Part shown: piece after piece, positions 60,342 to 61,480 of the stretch
Layout: every line of letters begins with the position of its first letter
How positions within the stretch are numbered: position 1 is the stretch's first letter
Source of the DNA: an uncultured Lachnospiraceae bacterium
GTDB lineage: Bacteria > Bacillota > Clostridia > Lachnospirales > Lachnospiraceae
Reading direction: 5' to 3'
Assembly (NCBI GenBank): GCA_910579425.1
Contig: CAJTVL010000021.1
Location: 1-61,480 of the forward strand
DNA length: 61,480 nucleotides
Translations under genes and position numbers: made by a program
The notes under the pieces: model-generated
What the model saw: the letters and a program-made list of their open reading frames with translations, nothing else
The model's database searches: none
Told to the model about the DNA's origin: nothing

Positions 60342-61480
60342 TCAGCCTTTATGTCCGTCATCGCCCGATTCTTCTTTCTCTTTCTTTTTCTCGCGATAAC
60401 TCTCCACTGCGCTGGCAACCGCTCCAATTACGGGAATCCATGACCACCAGAGCCTTCCGGCTTCTTGCGCCTCCGGTATTGCAAGAGGTACGTCCTCATC
60501 CTCTACTTCTACAAGATCTGTAGGCTCATCATCTTCAACCACTGCCAGAGGAACTTCCTCATCATCAATCTGGATCAGGTCATTTTCGAGGCCTTCATCC
60601 TCAGCCACCGGTGCTGCCCCTCCTGCAGGAATTGTAACAGTCGGCGCCGCCGCTAAGGGTACAGCTCCCTCCTCTATCTCTGCAACTCCAATCGGCTCTG
60701 CTGTAGCAGCTGCGGGAGCCGCTGTAACAGTCGTTGTATCAACTGTGTCGGCCACTGTATCAGTTGTGTCTGCAGCAGGATCTGTGGGGGGTGTGGTATC
60801 TGCAGGTGCTCCGCCACCAGTTTCCGTTCCGTCAGATCCACTCGTGCTGTTCGCTATGCTTTCGCTTGCCGAAGCACTCTCGCTGGAACTTACGCTGTTA
60901 CTCAGGCTTGCGCTTATGCTTTCACTAATGCTTAAGCTTTCGCTCATTGACAAGCTCTCGCTGATACTCAGGCTTTCACTCGTTGACAGACTCTCACTTG
61001 TGCTTAAGCTTTCACTTGTTGACAAGCTCTCGCTCGTACTTAAGCTTTCACTGGTCGACAGGCTCTCGCTTGTGCTCAGGCTTTCGCTCGTTGACAGGCT
61101 CTCGCTTGTGCTTAAGCTTTCACTCGTTGACAGACTCTCACTTGTACTTAAGCTTTCACTCGTTGACAGGCTCTCACTCGTGCTTAGGCTTTCGCTTGTT
61201 GACAAGCTCTCACTTGTGCTTAAGCTTTCACTCGTCGACAGGCTCTCACTCGTGCTCAGGCTTTCACTCGTCGACAGGCTCTCGCTCGTACTTAAGCTTT
61301 CACTGGTCGACAGACTCTCGCTTGTGCTCAGGCTTTCACTCGTTGACAAGCTCTCGCTTGTGCTCAGGCTTTCGCTTGTGCTTAAGCTTTCACTCGTTGA
61401 CAGGCTCTCACTTGTACTCAGGCTTTCGCTCGTGCTCAGACTTTCACTGGTTGACAGACTCTCGCTTGTACTTAAGCTTT
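60342..61480 (-). CDS. Serine-rich repeat (SRR) surface glycoprotein, C-terminal part
   Basis: The N-terminal region lies beyond the right edge; the frame is open to 61480. Visible are more than 25 copies of a six-residue repeat STSESL, then a degenerate Ser-rich segment (ISASLSNSVSSSESAS), a Thr/Pro/Ala-rich wall-spanning region, two acidic repeats of the form IDDEEVPLAVVEDDE/VEDEDVPLAIPEA, a hydrophobic stretch WWSWIPVIGAVASAV and a charged tail SYREKKKEKEE ending HKG. It is the expected substrate of the adjoining Gtf enzymes and aSec system, an adhesin by analogy. No LPXTG motif is present, unlike known SRR adhesins. The binding domain is not in the window. Confidence 0.92.
   Translation of the reverse strand, partial: SLSTSESLSTSESLSTSESLSTSESLSTSESLSTSESLSTSESLSTSESLSTSESLSTSESLSTSESLSTSESLSTSESLSTSESLSTSESLSTSESLSTSESLSTSESLSTSESLSTSESLSTSESLSTSESLSTSESLSTSESLSTSESLSTSESLSTSESLSTSESLSISESLSMSESLSISESISASLSNSVSSSESASASESIANSTSGSDGTETGGGAPADTTPPTDPAADTTDTVADTVDTTTVTAAPAAATAEPIGVAEIEEGAVPLAAAPTVTIPAGGAAPVAEDEGLENDLIQIDDEEVPLAVVEDDEPTDLVEVEDEDVPLAIPEAQEAGRLWWSWIPVIGAVASAVESYREKKKEKEESGDDGHKG
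60960..61480 (-). repeat. Tandem SRR-encoding repeat, 18-bp units in a 36-bp pattern
   Basis: Six-codon units encoding STSESL repeat to the window edge. At the DNA level two versions tend to alternate: one with CTTAAGCTTTC/CTCAGGCTTTC and one with GTTGACAGGCTCTC (plus strand), giving a 36-bp higher-order period with synonymous changes. It suggests growth by duplication of 36-bp or longer blocks. Length is probably variable between strains. Confidence 0.9.

Noticed and set aside
60960..61480. CRISPR-like repeat array
   Set aside because: Units are contiguous 18-bp coding repeats without spacers and keep one open frame.

Overview
The window looks like chromosomal DNA from a clostridial Firmicute, most likely a Lachnospiraceae gut bacterium. 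The reasons are mid-range GC, AGGAGG-type ribosome binding sites, a tyrosine T-box, an indirect GatCAB tRNA amidation operon, an alternative (COG3635-type) homoserine kinase, an XpaC/TelA pair, a CmpB-like membrane protein (PF06541) and Uma2 and coiled-coil proteins of a kind common in that family. The species cannot be fixed from the sequence alone.

Left part (1-37 kb), mostly housekeeping. A partial tRNA-Arg and a decayed GNAT remnant sit beside a HAD hydrolase (1-0.9 kb). A frameshifted lipoprotein gene follows (1.1-2.2 kb). On the minus strand from 11.3 down to 2.3 kb lies an operon-like block: two ABC half-exporters, a LytTR response regulator, a GHKL histidine kinase and two more half-exporters, the last cut by an in-frame TGA. 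Then come a glycerate kinase with two Gfo/Idh/MocA dehydrogenases (11.5-15.0 kb), a PadR regulator with a HAAS-type membrane protein (15.1-15.9 kb), aspartate kinase, homoserine kinase, homoserine dehydrogenase and an ACT protein for threonine synthesis (15.9-20.3 kb), gatCAB (20.5-23.7 kb), two alpha/beta hydrolases, a PD-(D/E)XK-like protein, a CmpB-like membrane protein, a MATE exporter, T-box-controlled tyrS, xpaC-telA, a heptad-repeat protein, Uma2 and a PatB/MalY aminotransferase, and a receiver-like protein (36.7-37.2 kb).

Right part (37.4-61.5 kb), the main interest. All genes are on the minus strand and end at a strong terminator near 37.4 kb. In transcription order: a serine-rich repeat (SRR) surface protein (running off the right edge), secY2, asp1, asp2, asp3, secA2, gtfA1, gtfB1, an unlisted 57-aa two-helix membrane protein, two Gtf3-GT2 fusion proteins, a stand-alone Gtf3, a GT8 transferase, two decayed glycosyltransferase remnants, a GtfB-GT2 fusion, and a second gtfA2-gtfB2 pair. 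This is a complete accessory Sec (aSec) and glycosylation island of the kind known for streptococcal, staphylococcal and lactobacillal SRR adhesins, here in a clostridial setting. GtfA/GtfB would start O-GlcNAc on Ser/Thr, the Gtf3/GT2/GT8 enzymes would lengthen the glycan, Asp2 (serine-hydrolase residues retained) would acetylate GlcNAc, and Asp1-3, SecA2 and SecY2 would export the glycoprotein.

Unusual points of the island are the duplicated GtfA/GtfB pair, three fusion enzymes sharing one beta-rich linker and a GT2 domain but carrying different front ends, a candidate SecG/Asp4/Asp5-like peptide, an SRR protein tail without LPXTG, and a hairpin that covers the secY2 ribosome binding site.
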